Below, in pieces: positions 1-7,747 of a stretch of DNA of 57,008 nucleotides; position 1 is the stretch's first letter, and every line of letters starts with the position of its first letter. The translations under genes were made by a program, and so were the position numbers. A model generated the notes under the pieces. The model saw only the letters and a program-made list of their open reading frames with translations. It did not search any database and was not told where the DNA came from. The stretch comes from a virus: positions 1 through 57,008 of the IMG/VR virus record IMGVR_UViG_3300044611_000653; one strand, written 5' to 3'.

Positions 1-2
1 CA

Positions 3-1508
3 AATACAGAAACAGTTCAGGCAGCGGTTGACTCAGCAAATGCAACTATTGCACAATTAAACTCAAGCCTTACTCCAGTAGTTGCTCAAAATACTACAAA
101 CACATCTAATATAAATGCTATTAATACAACATCTTTAACTAATACCGTAAACTCAGCGGTATCAACAAAGACTTCTTTACAGTCAACATTAAACACTAAA
201 GCAGGACAACTTGTCTCTGCTATTAATAACAACATTCCAACACCTGCCCCAATAATATCTCAAGCAGTAGTAGATGGATCAACAGTAACTGTTATGCCAG
301 AATTACCATCTGGATATACACCAAACACATGGTTCTATCAAGTAGTAACTGAAGATGAAAATGCAGAAAATCCATATGAAGGACAAACATTAAACACAGA
401 CGGAGCGCCAGAATTTATTCAATTAACTGGATTAACAGAAGGTGCTTCATATACAATTAGAATTGCAAACTGGTCTGGTCCAGTAAGTCAGTATGTTGAA
501 ACTATTATTACAATTCCACAAGAAGAAATAATTAGTGTGCCGTCACAGCCATCTTACATAACACCAATAGAGCCAATCATTGATGAACCTGTTATACAAG
601 AACCAATCATTGATGAACCTATTATAGAAGAACCAATTATTGATGAACCTGTTATAGAAGAACCAATTATTGATGAACCTGTTATAGAAGAACCTATTAT
701 TGAGGAACCTATTATTGAAGAGCCATCTAACGAAGAAATTTCTGTTAGCGAAGAAGCAGAAATTGTATTTGAAGAAAGCGAAGCCTCTATTGAAGACATA
801 TCCGAAAGCGGTGCAAACCTTTCCGTAGAAGATGTTCAAGAAATTATTACTGATTTAATTAGCGATAGCGATTTAGATGCATTTGAAGTTTCTGCAGTGC
901 TAGAAGCAATTGCTGAAGGCGGAGAGGTGTCTGCAGAAATCGCTGCTGAAGTATCTGAATCTTTATCGGAGGGTGGGCTGACAGAAGCAGAAGCAGAATT
1001 TATTACAGAAATGCTTTCTGCAGATGGAGAAATAACAACTGCAGAAGTTGTTAATTTATCTGAAGCCTTATCTGAAGACGGTAAATTTACTTTAGTAGAA
1101 AAAGATTTAGTTGCAGATGTACTGGTAACTTCAGCAGAAGGAGCACCTGTAACTGCTGCCAACATAGAAGCAGCGGGACTTGAATATCGTGATCTTCCCC
1201 CAACAATTCCAGTAGAGGTAAGAGAAGACGCTAATGGTAATCCAGTAGTTATTCAAGCAGAAGTTGCTTCCGCATTACTTGTTTTAGAAAGCCCAGCAGC
1301 AATAGCAAATGCAATTGCTACTTGTTTTAATCCAGAAGAGGCAATTGAAGGTTTAACAGAAGAGCAAAAATGTGAATTAGGCAAAGCACTACTTAACATG
1401 GGTGCCGATATGTCTATTCCAGAACGTGAAAAAGCAGAAGATATCGTAGTAGTAACAATAATAGCTGGCCAGATAGTTCTTGGCACAGCATATAGAAGGA
1501 AGGTATAA
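3..1508 (+). CDS. Fn3-like surface/tail protein, acidic repeats, C-terminal membrane segment (5' partial)
   Basis: The frame is open from the first bases of the window, so the start lies upstream; the ATG at 294 is internal. The visible N-terminal part is Ser/Thr/Asn/Gln-rich and coiled-coil-like, as in tail-fibre shafts. A fibronectin-III-like domain follows (about codons 80-165, with a typical ending of the kind TGLTEGASYTIRIANWSG). Next is a Pro/Glu/Ile tandem repeat (EPIIDEPVIEEP units, nt 571-724), then a long acidic Ala/Glu-rich stretch. The C-terminus is hydrophobic (VVVTIIAGQIVLG) and ends in RRK, like a membrane or sorting segment. Probably a virion or cell-surface adhesion protein; the exact role is unknown. 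The lysis genes follow directly. Confidence 0.75.
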   Translation, partial: NTETVQAAVDSANATIAQLNSSLTPVVAQNTTNTSNINAINTTSLTNTVNSAVSTKTSLQSTLNTKAGQLVSAINNNIPTPAPIISQAVVDGSTVTVMPELPSGYTPNTWFYQVVTEDENAENPYEGQTLNTDGAPEFIQLTGLTEGASYTIRIANWSGPVSQYVETIITIPQEEIISVPSQPSYITPIEPIIDEPVIQEPIIDEPIIEEPIIDEPVIEEPIIDEPVIEEPIIEEPIIEEPSNEEISVSEEAEIVFEESEASIEDISESGANLSVEDVQEIITDLISDSDLDAFEVSAVLEAIAEGGEVSAEIAAEVSESLSEGGLTEAEAEFITEMLSADGEITTAEVVNLSEALSEDGKFTLVEKDLVADVLVTSAEGAPVTAANIEAAGLEYRDLPPTIPVEVREDANGNPVVIQAEVASALLVLESPAAIANAIATCFNPEEAIEGLTEEQKCELGKALLNMGADMSIPEREKAEDIVVVTIIAGQIVLGTAYRRKV

Positions 1509-1515
1509 TAAGAAT

Positions 1516-1701
1516 ATGAAATGGTTAAAAAAATGGAGCCTAGCCGCTCTAAATGAAAACTTTACATTCCTTGGATTTTTTGTAGCCTGGGTAGTATTAG
1601 AAGGTAGCGCAAAAACCGTTGTAGGTTATGTAACCCTAGCCTCAGTAGCCTTATGGTTTATGACTATAGGAATTAGAGAAAAGGCTGAAAAAGAAGAATA
1701 G
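1516..1701 (+). CDS. Small two-helix membrane protein
   Basis: 61 residues. I chose the ATG at 1516 rather than an in-frame upstream start inside the preceding gene, because a purine-rich stretch (AGAAGGAAGG) precedes it. Two hydrophobic segments (about residues 14-27 and 32-50) are flanked by basic N-terminal and charged C-terminal tails. It lies just upstream of the lipoprotein, holin candidate and endolysin, so a lysis or membrane role is plausible. No family recognised. Confidence 0.65.
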   Translation: MKWLKKWSLAALNENFTFLGFFVAWVVLEGSAKTVVGYVTLASVALWFMTIGIREKAEKEE

Positions 1702-1734
1702 TCCTTGTAGTAATAAATTTGCTATAATAGGAAT

Positions 1735-1941
1735 ATGAAAAAATTAAAAGCTATTGTTTTATCTAGCCTATTAATGCTATCATTAACAGGTTGTGGATAT
1801 GATGGGCATTTTAGATACCCCTGTCAAGATCCAGCAAATTGGGAAAAAACAGAATGCAAACCACCAGTCTGTACGGCCAACGGGGCATGTCCAGAAGATT
1901 TAGTAAGCCGAGAAGAGATAGAAGGAACACAAAATGGCTAA
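1735..1941 (+). CDS. Small Cys-rich lipoprotein
   Basis: 68 residues: a lipoprotein signal peptide with lipobox LTGC (Cys20), then a short chain with six further cysteines (motifs YPCQDP, CKPPVC, GACP). From memory, small Cys-rich lipoproteins of this type occur next to lysis genes in T4-like marine phages; this was not checked. An extended -10 (TGCTATAAT, hexamer 1723-1728) is followed by exactly six bases and the ATG, so the mRNA is probably leaderless. The end overlaps the holin candidate by 8 nt. A spanin-like role is possible but unproven. Confidence 0.75.
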   Translation: MKKLKAIVLSSLLMLSLTGCGYDGHFRYPCQDPANWEKTECKPPVCTANGACPEDLVSREEIEGTQNG

Positions 1942-2341
1942 AGAAAGATTATCGCCTCAAGATTTAGATGCAAGATTAAAGTTTATTCTAGGAATTACTT
2001 TAGGATCAATTTTATTTATAACTTCAACAGGCATTATGTATGCTTTAATATTTGTTACACAACCAATCACTGGACAATCCGAAAATGATAAAATGTTCTT
2101 TAACGTATTAGGTAGCGTTGCTACATTTATTACTGGAACATTGGCTGGACTTCTTATTGGTTCATCTGGCGCTAAAGATGTTATGGCAGCACAAATTGCA
2201 AACAAAGAAATTGATGCAAAAAATACACAAGCAGATAAAAAATTAGAAGCTGAAATTGATGATGCAAAGTCACGTAGATTGGCTAAACCAGATGGCGCAA
2301 TGCCAGCAGAGCAACCAGTAGACACTAGCTGGGACAAATAA
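1934..2341 (+). CDS. Holin candidate (two transmembrane segments)
   Basis: 135 residues. Two hydrophobic helices (about 15-41 and 53-77) are followed by a charged, probably helical tail (residues 80-120). Its stop codon overlaps the endolysin start (TAATG at 2339-2343), so the two are translationally coupled. The topology and the position directly before a CHAP endolysin suggest a holin. It could also be another inner-membrane lysis regulator, since a second holin-like protein lies at 41827-42054. Confidence 0.65.
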   Translation: MAKERLSPQDLDARLKFILGITLGSILFITSTGIMYALIFVTQPITGQSENDKMFFNVLGSVATFITGTLAGLLIGSSGAKDVMAAQIANKEIDAKNTQADKKLEAEIDDAKSRRLAKPDGAMPAEQPVDTSWDK

Positions 2342-2925
2342 TGTCAGAGCAAGGAACTGCAGCAAAATTAGTTGAAATTGCAACAGCAGAAATAGGTACC
2401 GTAGAAGGTCCTAAAGACAATGAAACTAAATATGGTAAATTTACCAAAGCAGATTTTCAACCTTGGTGTGGATCATTTGTTAATTGGTGTGCAAACGAAG
2501 CTGGAGTAAAGATTCCAAATACGGTATATACTCCTGGTGGCGCACAAGCATTTAAGAAAGCAAACTCATGGATTGATGGAGACCTTGCAGATCCAGAGCC
2601 AGGAGATATTGCTTATTTTGATTTCCCATCAGACGGTGTTGATAGAATATCACACGTAGGAATAGTTGCAATAGATAACGGTGATGGAACTGTTTGGTGC
2701 ATTGAAGGTAATACTTCTGGAGATCCTAAAGGAAGCCAAAGAAATGGCGGAGAAGTTTGTAAAAAGCTTCGTGCATATAAAAAAAATAAAAAGAATATAA
2801 TGGTTTCAATTGTTGGATTTGGAAGACCTAAATTTGGAGCAAGCATTGCTAAAAAATCTGAGCCTGCTGCAAAAACAACTAAAAAGGTAAAAACTTGTTC
2901 AGAGTGTGGTCAAGTAGTTAAATAA
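2341..2925 (+). CDS. CHAP-domain endolysin
   Basis: 194 residues. The CHAP amidase/peptidase fold covers about residues 5-165: nucleophile Cys43 in WCGSFVNWC, catalytic His105 in SHVGIV, and an acidic/Asn partner in IEGNTS near 122-126. Such enzymes cut peptidoglycan peptides or amide bonds. The C-terminus (CSECGQVVK) holds a short CxxC that may bind metal; no separate wall-binding domain is evident. It has no signal peptide, so release would depend on the holin candidate immediately upstream, with which it shares a TAATG overlap. Confidence 0.88.
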   Translation: MSEQGTAAKLVEIATAEIGTVEGPKDNETKYGKFTKADFQPWCGSFVNWCANEAGVKIPNTVYTPGGAQAFKKANSWIDGDLADPEPGDIAYFDFPSDGVDRISHVGIVAIDNGDGTVWCIEGNTSGDPKGSQRNGGEVCKKLRAYKKNKKNIMVSIVGFGRPKFGASIAKKSEPAAKTTKKVKTCSECGQVVK

Positions 2926-3069
2926 ATGAATACTTATAGAGTAAAATTAGAAGTAGAGGTAGAAGTAGAAGCCTTTGACGAAAATGATGCTCTAGACTAT
3001 GCAAATGATATATTTGGCGTAGATGACGAAATAAAAAACGTTAAAATAATTAACGTTAAGGAGAAATAA
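2926..3069 (+). CDS. Short acidic protein, unknown function
   Basis: 47 residues, starting at the ATG directly after the endolysin stop (TAAATG) and ending in a TAATG overlap with the next gene. The sequence alternates Val/Glu/Lys (KLEVEVEVEAFDEN) and reads like a beta-alpha-beta mini-domain of the kind seen in phage DpnD/PcfM-like proteins, but this is only a resemblance. Confidence 0.6.
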   Translation: MNTYRVKLEVEVEVEAFDENDALDYANDIFGVDDEIKNVKIINVKEK

Positions 3070-3731
3070 TGGCAAAAGAAGGATATAAGCCAACGTCAGG
3101 AATGCAATCAGCAGCACGTCGTGCTATTAAATTAAAAGAGCAAGGCAAAGCAAAAGGTGCTGGCACAGCAGTAGGTTGGACTCGTGCAGGACAACTAGCA
3201 AGAGGCGAAACTCTAAGTTTATCTACGGTTAAAAGAATGTATTCTTATTTTTCACGCCATGAAGTAGATAAAAAAGGTAAAGACTGGAATAATGCAGAAA
3301 GCCCATCTAATGGAAAAATTATGTGGTTAGCATGGGGTGGGGACGCAGGGTTCTCGTGGTCCAGAAAAATAGTTAACAGGGAGAAAACAATGAAAAAGAA
3401 TTTAGAATTAAATGAAATCGTAGAAGAAATTAAAGATATACTTGATGATGTAGTAAATCCAATTACTAAGGTAATTGAGATTGAAGACGATATAGTAAAG
3501 TCAATTGATCCTAAGCTAGAAGATCTTACAGATGAAGAGATTTCAAAGTCTTACGAATCAGATAATGAAGATGAAGATAAATGGAATAATATGGAAAAGG
3601 CTTGCTGGTCTGGATATAAGCAGGTCGGAATGAAAGATAAAGGCGGAAAACGAGTACCTAATTGTGTACCAATTAAAAAGTCTTTATTTGGCACAGATGG
3701 ACCTCAAACATTAATACCTAAAAATAAATAA
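3069..3731 (+). CDS. Phage protein with SYFSRHE and ACWSGYKQVGMK motifs
   Basis: 220 residues. The N-terminal part has the motif TVKRMYSYFSRHEVDKKGKD followed by a SNGKIMWLAWGGDAGFSW signature, found in many phage head-region or DNA-associated proteins. A flexible acidic middle (residues 115-175) leads to a C-terminal CWSGYKQVGMKDKGGKRVPNC signature, which is a separate common phage motif. The two appear fused here. Biochemical role unknown. The start overlaps the preceding stop. Confidence 0.7.
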   Translation: MAKEGYKPTSGMQSAARRAIKLKEQGKAKGAGTAVGWTRAGQLARGETLSLSTVKRMYSYFSRHEVDKKGKDWNNAESPSNGKIMWLAWGGDAGFSWSRKIVNREKTMKKNLELNEIVEEIKDILDDVVNPITKVIEIEDDIVKSIDPKLEDLTDEEISKSYESDNEDEDKWNNMEKACWSGYKQVGMKDKGGKRVPNCVPIKKSLFGTDGPQTLIPKNK

Positions 3732-3741
3732 TAAAATCAGT

Positions 3742-3781
3742 TGACAAGGCCTAAAAGATCCCTGTATAATAGTATACAGGG
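3742..3781 (+). promoter_or_regulatory. Sigma70-type promoter with palindromic operator over the -10
   Basis: TTGACA at 3742-3747, an 18-bp spacer, and TATAAT at 3766-3771. A perfect inverted repeat (CCTGTATA, four bases, TATACAGG; 3762-3781) covers the -10 and the start site. It drives the 3807 gene and the WhiB gene. A dimeric repressor or activator site is the natural reading. Confidence 0.75.
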
Positions 3782-3806
3782 ATTCGCCTTTTATATTTAA
3801 GGAAAA

Positions 3807-4037
3807 ATGTTACATTTAAATGAACGTGGTGTAGACGTATTTATAAATAAATATAAATCAATTACCAATGATGCATATTGGAACAACTATGATTTAATTA
3901 TTTGGAAAAAAAATAACAATGCATTTTTTAATATAAAAGGAATATTTAATAAAGCTTGGGGAATGGCAGATAGAGTATCTGTAGATAATAAAGGAATGTG
4001 GGTTCTACCTAAACAATATGTCAAATATTTTAAATAA
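3807..4037 (+). CDS. Small hypothetical protein upstream of WhiB
   Basis: 76 residues, rich in Asn, Lys and aromatics (NNAFFNIKGIFNKAWGMADR). First gene after the operator-bearing promoter at 3742. A purine-rich AAGGAAAA precedes the ATG. No family recognised. It overlaps the WhiB-like gene by 20 nt. Confidence 0.6.
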   Translation: MLHLNERGVDVFINKYKSITNDAYWNNYDLIIWKKNNNAFFNIKGIFNKAWGMADRVSVDNKGMWVLPKQYVKYFK

Positions 4038-4329
4038 TTTAGGGGTAGACAAAGACGATTTAGACTGGTGGCACCTTGCAGTTTGTAGAGGCATGGACAC
4101 TAACTTATTTTATGATAAATATGAAAATGATCCTAAAATTGCAAAAAATGTTGACGAAGCATGTCTAGCTTGCCCAGTTATATCAATGTGTTATAAATCT
4201 GGATCTGATGGCGATGAGTATGGCGTATGGGGCGGAGTTTATTTAAACTCTGGATCGATTGATAAAACTAGAAATTTACATAAGACAACTGATACATGGA
4301 AAAGATTGAAAAAGAAAAATGTTTATTGA
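4018..4329 (+). CDS. whiB: WhiB-family iron-sulfur transcription regulator
   Basis: 103 residues. It has the four WhiB cysteines that ligate a [4Fe-4S] cluster: Cys23, then Cys49-x2-Cys52-x5-Cys58, followed by the family turn GVWGG (69-73) and a basic tail (KRLKKKN) for DNA contact. The family is restricted to actinobacteria and their phages, where it binds sigma factor region 4 or DNA. This is the best host indicator in the window. It is the second gene from the 3742 promoter and overlaps its neighbours on both sides. Confidence 0.92.
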   Translation: MSNILNNLGVDKDDLDWWHLAVCRGMDTNLFYDKYENDPKIAKNVDEACLACPVISMCYKSGSDGDEYGVWGGVYLNSGSIDKTRNLHKTTDTWKRLKKKNVY

Positions 4330-4639
4330 TAAAGATAAAAATCATTTTAAACATGGGATTAATCAATGGACTGGGGAACCCAACAAGCCAGTATTTTATA
4401 CACCAGAAATGTCAAAAGCAATAAGAGGAATTACCAAACCAGCAAACAACTTACAAATGGATATAGTAAAGTATCCAGAATTTTTAGCAATAAGATTATA
4501 TGAAAACAACTTTGTACAATTTGAAGGCGTTAAAAAAGAAATGGTCATAGATTATGTAGCAAAAGTAAAAAAGCTACTTGAGTCATATGGAGTAAGATGT
4601 GAGCTGGAAGGAGTGCCTAGTGAAAGAATACTACGATAG
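4319..4639 (+). CDS. Hypothetical protein
   Basis: 106 residues, overlapping the WhiB-like gene by 11 nt, so probably co-transcribed with it. The N-terminal half is hydrophilic; residues 48-95 (IVKYPEFLAIRLYENNFVQF and a following Lys-rich helix) look like a compact alpha/beta domain. No recognisable family. Confidence 0.6.
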   Translation: MFIDKDKNHFKHGINQWTGEPNKPVFYTPEMSKAIRGITKPANNLQMDIVKYPEFLAIRLYENNFVQFEGVKKEMVIDYVAKVKKLLESYGVRCELEGVPSERILR

Positions 4640-4823
4640 AGTATTAATTGTATTTATTCATGATCTAGGAGTTTATGGAACTACAGAAAAACTAGGAGCA
4701 TTTGCCTCTATAGTAAAATATAAAAAAGATGAAATGGAGTACGAAGAAATGATAGATAATTCAGAATTTTCAATTATGGATGAAATTGTATTTTCACATG
4801 TAGAAGAGGAATATAATGGATAA
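4620..4823 (+). CDS. Small acidic hypothetical protein
   Basis: 67 residues from the GTG at 4620. This start is preferred over the in-frame ATG at 4599 because GGAAGGA at 4606-4612 sits seven bases upstream. The protein is acidic (KDEMEYEEMIDN, HVEEEYNG) with a hydrophobic strand near the N-terminus. It overlaps the next gene by 8 nt. Confidence 0.55.
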   Translation: MKEYYDRVLIVFIHDLGVYGTTEKLGAFASIVKYKKDEMEYEEMIDNSEFSIMDEIVFSHVEEEYNG

Positions 4824-5052
4824 GGTTCTTTGCTATTCTTGTAACAAAACTAAAAATAAGTTAAATCTTAAAAAGTCTACATTGCTTCCAATAAATTTAT
4901 TTATGTGTGATGGATGTATAGAATTAAAATTTGAACCAAGATGGCTAGTAATCATTACTGGTAGACAAAACGGGCCAGAAAGCGTTAGAGAGTTTGTTTT
5001 AAAAAAGAAATATGTTGGAGATGAAATTTCTGCTTCTGAGTTATTAATTTAG
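4816..5052 (+). CDS. Zinc-ribbon-like small protein
   Basis: 78 residues. Two CxxC knuckles, CYSCNKTK (6-9) and CDGC (31-34), suggest a treble-clef or ribbon zinc site, followed by a beta-rich segment. Last gene of the WhiB cluster. Function unknown; such proteins are common in actinophage accessory regions. Confidence 0.6.
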   Translation: MDKVLCYSCNKTKNKLNLKKSTLLPINLFMCDGCIELKFEPRWLVIITGRQNGPESVREFVLKKKYVGDEISASELLI

Positions 5053-5082
5053 TATACATTCTACGGTATAATATGATATATA

Positions 5083-5394
5083 ATGAATCTGGATCTGAAC
5101 TCTATAATTATTGCAATATCTGCTGCGATATTGTCTGGCATGGGGACGGCAATTATTGCTGGTCTGAACGAAAATAAAAGAGAAAAAAATAGAAAACAAG
5201 AGCGTGAGCAGGACCATTTAAAGTTAGAAGTAAAAGATTTAAAAATTGAATTATATCAAATAGAAAAAGAATTAACTGAGTGGAAAGATAAATATTATGA
5301 GGCCATTCAGGAATTAATTTTAATTAAATCTGAGCTAGAAGATGCCTTAAGAAGCCTTTCAGAAATAGACTCAAATGAGGTTTTGGACAGATAA
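5083..5394 (+). CDS. Membrane-anchored coiled-coil protein
   Basis: 103 residues: an N-terminal hydrophobic helix (7-27, IIIAISAAILSGMGTAIIAG), then a highly charged coiled coil (residues 30-98). A TATAAT at 5067-5072 lies only ten bases before the ATG, so the transcript has at most a very short leader. Resembles phage membrane-tethered spanin- or Rz-type proteins in layout only. Confidence 0.65.
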   Translation: MNLDLNSIIIAISAAILSGMGTAIIAGLNENKREKNRKQEREQDHLKLEVKDLKIELYQIEKELTEWKDKYYEAIQELILIKSELEDALRSLSEIDSNEVLDR

Positions 5395-5419
5395 TTTTTA
5401 ATTTAGTATACTAGTCTGT

Positions 5420-5989
5420 ATGACAGCAGTGGTAGCCCTTATTCATGAAAATAAAGTCCTTCTAGGAGGAGATTCTGCTGCATCTGATGATAAAACAGGA
5501 TTAATTTTTTCACGCACAGATCCAAAAGTTTTTAGAGTAGGTCAGTTTGGAATTGCATTTGTTGATAGTTTTAGAATGGGACAAATTCTTCAATATAACT
5601 GGACGCCACCAATTTACAAACCAACAGCAGGATTTAAAAATTTAGAAAAATTTATGCGTACCAAGTTTGTTGAATCAATTAAAGAAACATTTAAAGAACA
5701 GGGATATGGTAATCAAACCGCAGGATCTACAGAAGATGGCGATGAAGGCGGAGTTTTCTTAATAGCAGTTCAAGGTGCAGGTAGAATATTTACTATGGAT
5801 AGTGATTTCCATATAGGTGAAGCAGACATTCAATACATGGCAGAAGGTGCTGGGCAAGAATTAGCTTTAGGATCACTATACTCAACATCATCTATTAAAA
5901 CACCCCGTAAACGGGTCAGGATGGCTCTAGAAGCGGCTGCAAAATTTAACATGGCAGTTAGAGCACCATTTACAATAATTGAAATTTAG
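5420..5989 (+). CDS. Proteasome beta/HslV-like Ntn-hydrolase
   Basis: 189 residues. The N-terminus MTAVVAL... would expose Thr2 as nucleophile after Met removal. GGDSAAS places Asp18 (mature Asp17) and the TDPKVFRV segment places Lys36 near the position of proteasome Lys33, so the catalytic Thr/Asp/Lys set appears complete. The later motifs (GAGQELALGSLY, ALEAAAKFN) fit the family's C-terminal helices. It could be a self-compartmentalised protease in the infected cell or a virion maturation factor; no ATPase partner is visible here. The start is leaderless: TATACT at 5407-5412 is seven bases before the ATG. Confidence 0.75.
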   Translation: MTAVVALIHENKVLLGGDSAASDDKTGLIFSRTDPKVFRVGQFGIAFVDSFRMGQILQYNWTPPIYKPTAGFKNLEKFMRTKFVESIKETFKEQGYGNQTAGSTEDGDEGGVFLIAVQGAGRIFTMDSDFHIGEADIQYMAEGAGQELALGSLYSTSSIKTPRKRVRMALEAAAKFNMAVRAPFTIIEI

Positions 5990-6004
5990 AGTATAATTAA
6001 ATAT

Positions 6005-6208
6005 ATGGACATTAATAATCTTAAGCCAGAAAATTATAACATGGCTATGGATTTAAGAGGAACACCAACTCATGTTTGTCCTTGTGGATGCTTTATATGG
6101 AATCTAAAAGTAATCTTTGAAGATTTTGATATTGCAACATATTTTTTAGATATGGAATGTGCAAACTGTGGTAGTTTAGCAACGGCTCCCACCCCAACAG
6201 ACAGGTAA
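6005..6208 (+). CDS. Small Cys-rich (zinc-binding?) protein
   Basis: 67 residues with CPCGC (25-29) and CANC (52-55), consistent with a metal-binding ribbon. TATAAT at 5992-5997 is seven bases from the ATG, so the mRNA is leaderless. No specific family recognised. Confidence 0.6.
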   Translation: MDINNLKPENYNMAMDLRGTPTHVCPCGCFIWNLKVIFEDFDIATYFLDMECANCGSLATAPTPTDR

Positions 6209-6211
6209 AAA

Positions 6212-6382
6212 ATGAGAAAATCAGAAAGATTACGATTGTTAGAAATGCAAATAATCAAACTAGAGTTTGAGATAGATTTATTAAACAACATGCTTGCCGC
6301 ATTATTAGAGGCAAACAATTTACCACAACCTCAATTAGACGCTGGTAAATGGTACCAGAGACGGATAGATAGAAACTCTTGA
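6212..6382 (+). CDS. Short coiled-coil protein
   Basis: 56 residues beginning three bases after the previous stop, an almost uninterrupted amphipathic helix (ERLRLLEMQIIKLEFEIDLL) with a basic tail. The stop codon overlaps the -35 box of the next gene's promoter. Function unknown. Confidence 0.55.
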   Translation: MRKSERLRLLEMQIIKLEFEIDLLNNMLAALLEANNLPQPQLDAGKWYQRRIDRNS

Positions 6383-6408
6383 CAGATTTGGGTATGTTTT
6401 AGTAAAAT
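6379..6408 (+). promoter_or_regulatory. Promoter of the subtilisin gene (leaderless)
   Basis: TTGACA 6379-6384, an 18-bp spacer, TAAAAT 6403-6408, then six bases to the ATG at 6415. Transcription is expected to start at the A of the start codon. Confidence 0.7.
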
Positions 6409-6414
6409 GTACCT

Positions 6415-7548
6415 ATGAATAAAAAACTAATAACTGCAATATCAATACTATCACTAACACTATCTACTACATTTATTGCTGTAGAGGCGAAAGCTAATCA
6501 AGTACCCTCAACAATAGCAATTCTGGACACTGCATTAGACACTTCTCTACCAATTTTTAAAGATAAAATTGTATATGAAGTTTGTGTTTTAGAATTGGCC
6601 TCATGTCCAAATGGACAAAAGTTTATGGAAGGTCCAGGATCTACTGTACTTCCATTTGATATTATTTCTAAAAATGGTTTTGATCACGGAACACAAATGG
6701 CATCAGTTGCAGTAGCAACTAATCCAAATATTAAAATTGTTTTTGTAAGAATTATTGGAAACAATCCATCTGGCTCAAGACAATCAACTGGCGAAACTGG
6801 TGTTTCTTTAGCATTAAAATGGGTATTAGATAATAAATCTCGTTTTAATATACAGAGCGTTGCAATGTCTCAATCAAATCATGCAATACTAACAACATTA
6901 ACAGACTATTGCCCTACAACACCAATGTTGCGTGGAGTAATATCTTCATTAGTTTCTTCAGGCACACCAGTGTTTTTTCCAGCAGGAAACAACAGAGACC
7001 TTTCAAGGTTATCTTGGCCAGCATGTATTAACGATTCAATATCAGTTGGAATGGCAGACCAGTATGAGCAAATAGATAACTTTTCTAACTTTGATAAAGA
7101 TAGATTAGACTTTTATGCTCTTGGAAATATGAAAGTTGCGGTTCCAGGAGGTTCTGTAAAAAATGCAGCAGGGTCATCAATTTCTACGCAAGTTGCTGCT
7201 GCTACATGGGCTGGAATTAAAAGTTCAAATCCTTCTTTAACTTATCAACAAGTTTTAGATATGCTAAATAATGCTTCAAAGCCAATCCGTGGTGCTAGGG
7301 GGCAATATGGTAAACTTATCTCTAGTGCCCCTATTGAAATTGCACCAAGTGCTCCAATAGTAACAAAACCAGTCGCTCCAGTAACTAAAACTGCAGAGCA
7401 ATTGGCTGCCGAAGCAAAGGCTGCTCTTACAATTGAGGCTAACAAAGCAATTTCAGAGGCGGAAGCAAGATACCAAGCTGAAGTTAAACTGGCTGCAGAT
7501 AAACTGGCTGCAATTAAATTGGAGTGGGCTAAAAAAATAAATGGCTAA
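6415..7548 (+). CDS. Secreted subtilisin-like serine protease (S8)
   Basis: 377 residues. A signal peptide (residues 1-27, cleavage near VEAKA) precedes an S8 domain. The catalytic triad is visible: Asp38 in AILDT, His91 in FDHGTQMA, Ser255 in AAGSSISTQVAAA, with oxyanion Asn192 in PAGNN. The tail (330-377) is Ala/Lys/Glu-rich and helical. It would be exported by the infected cell and could cut host surface proteins, competing phage receptors or virion proteins. A secreted protease is unusual phage cargo. The promoter is canonical and leaderless. Confidence 0.85.
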   Translation: MNKKLITAISILSLTLSTTFIAVEAKANQVPSTIAILDTALDTSLPIFKDKIVYEVCVLELASCPNGQKFMEGPGSTVLPFDIISKNGFDHGTQMASVAVATNPNIKIVFVRIIGNNPSGSRQSTGETGVSLALKWVLDNKSRFNIQSVAMSQSNHAILTTLTDYCPTTPMLRGVISSLVSSGTPVFFPAGNNRDLSRLSWPACINDSISVGMADQYEQIDNFSNFDKDRLDFYALGNMKVAVPGGSVKNAAGSSISTQVAAATWAGIKSSNPSLTYQQVLDMLNNASKPIRGARGQYGKLISSAPIEIAPSAPIVTKPVAPVTKTAEQLAAEAKAALTIEANKAISEAEARYQAEVKLAADKLAAIKLEWAKKING

Positions 7549-7747
7549 CATGACAGTGCTAGAAGAAATAATTAAAGAAATCGGTGAGGAGTTGTACCAG
7601 AAATGGTACAACGCCCTTGCAATAGAAGACAGAACAGAAGAATCTTCTAAGGCTATGTCTATAAATGCTGGAGAAACAACATTTTGGGTAGTTCAAACAT
7701 TTATGAATAAATTTAATGCAGCAGCAGAGGAACTAAAAGACAAATAA
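7541..7747 (+). CDS. Small helical hypothetical protein
   Basis: 68 residues, overlapping the protease gene by 8 nt and the thioredoxin gene by one base (TAATG), so part of one operon. Mostly helical (EEIIKEIGEELYQKWYNAL). No family recognised; a later start at 7550 is possible. Confidence 0.55.
   Translation: MANMTVLEEIIKEIGEELYQKWYNALAIEDRTEESSKAMSINAGETTFWVVQTFMNKFNAAAEELKDK

Noticed and set aside
543-1486. Long minus-strand frames opposite the acidic repeat protein
   Set aside because: They mirror the repetitive, biased codons of the plus-strand gene; no starts with RBS and no plausible protein.
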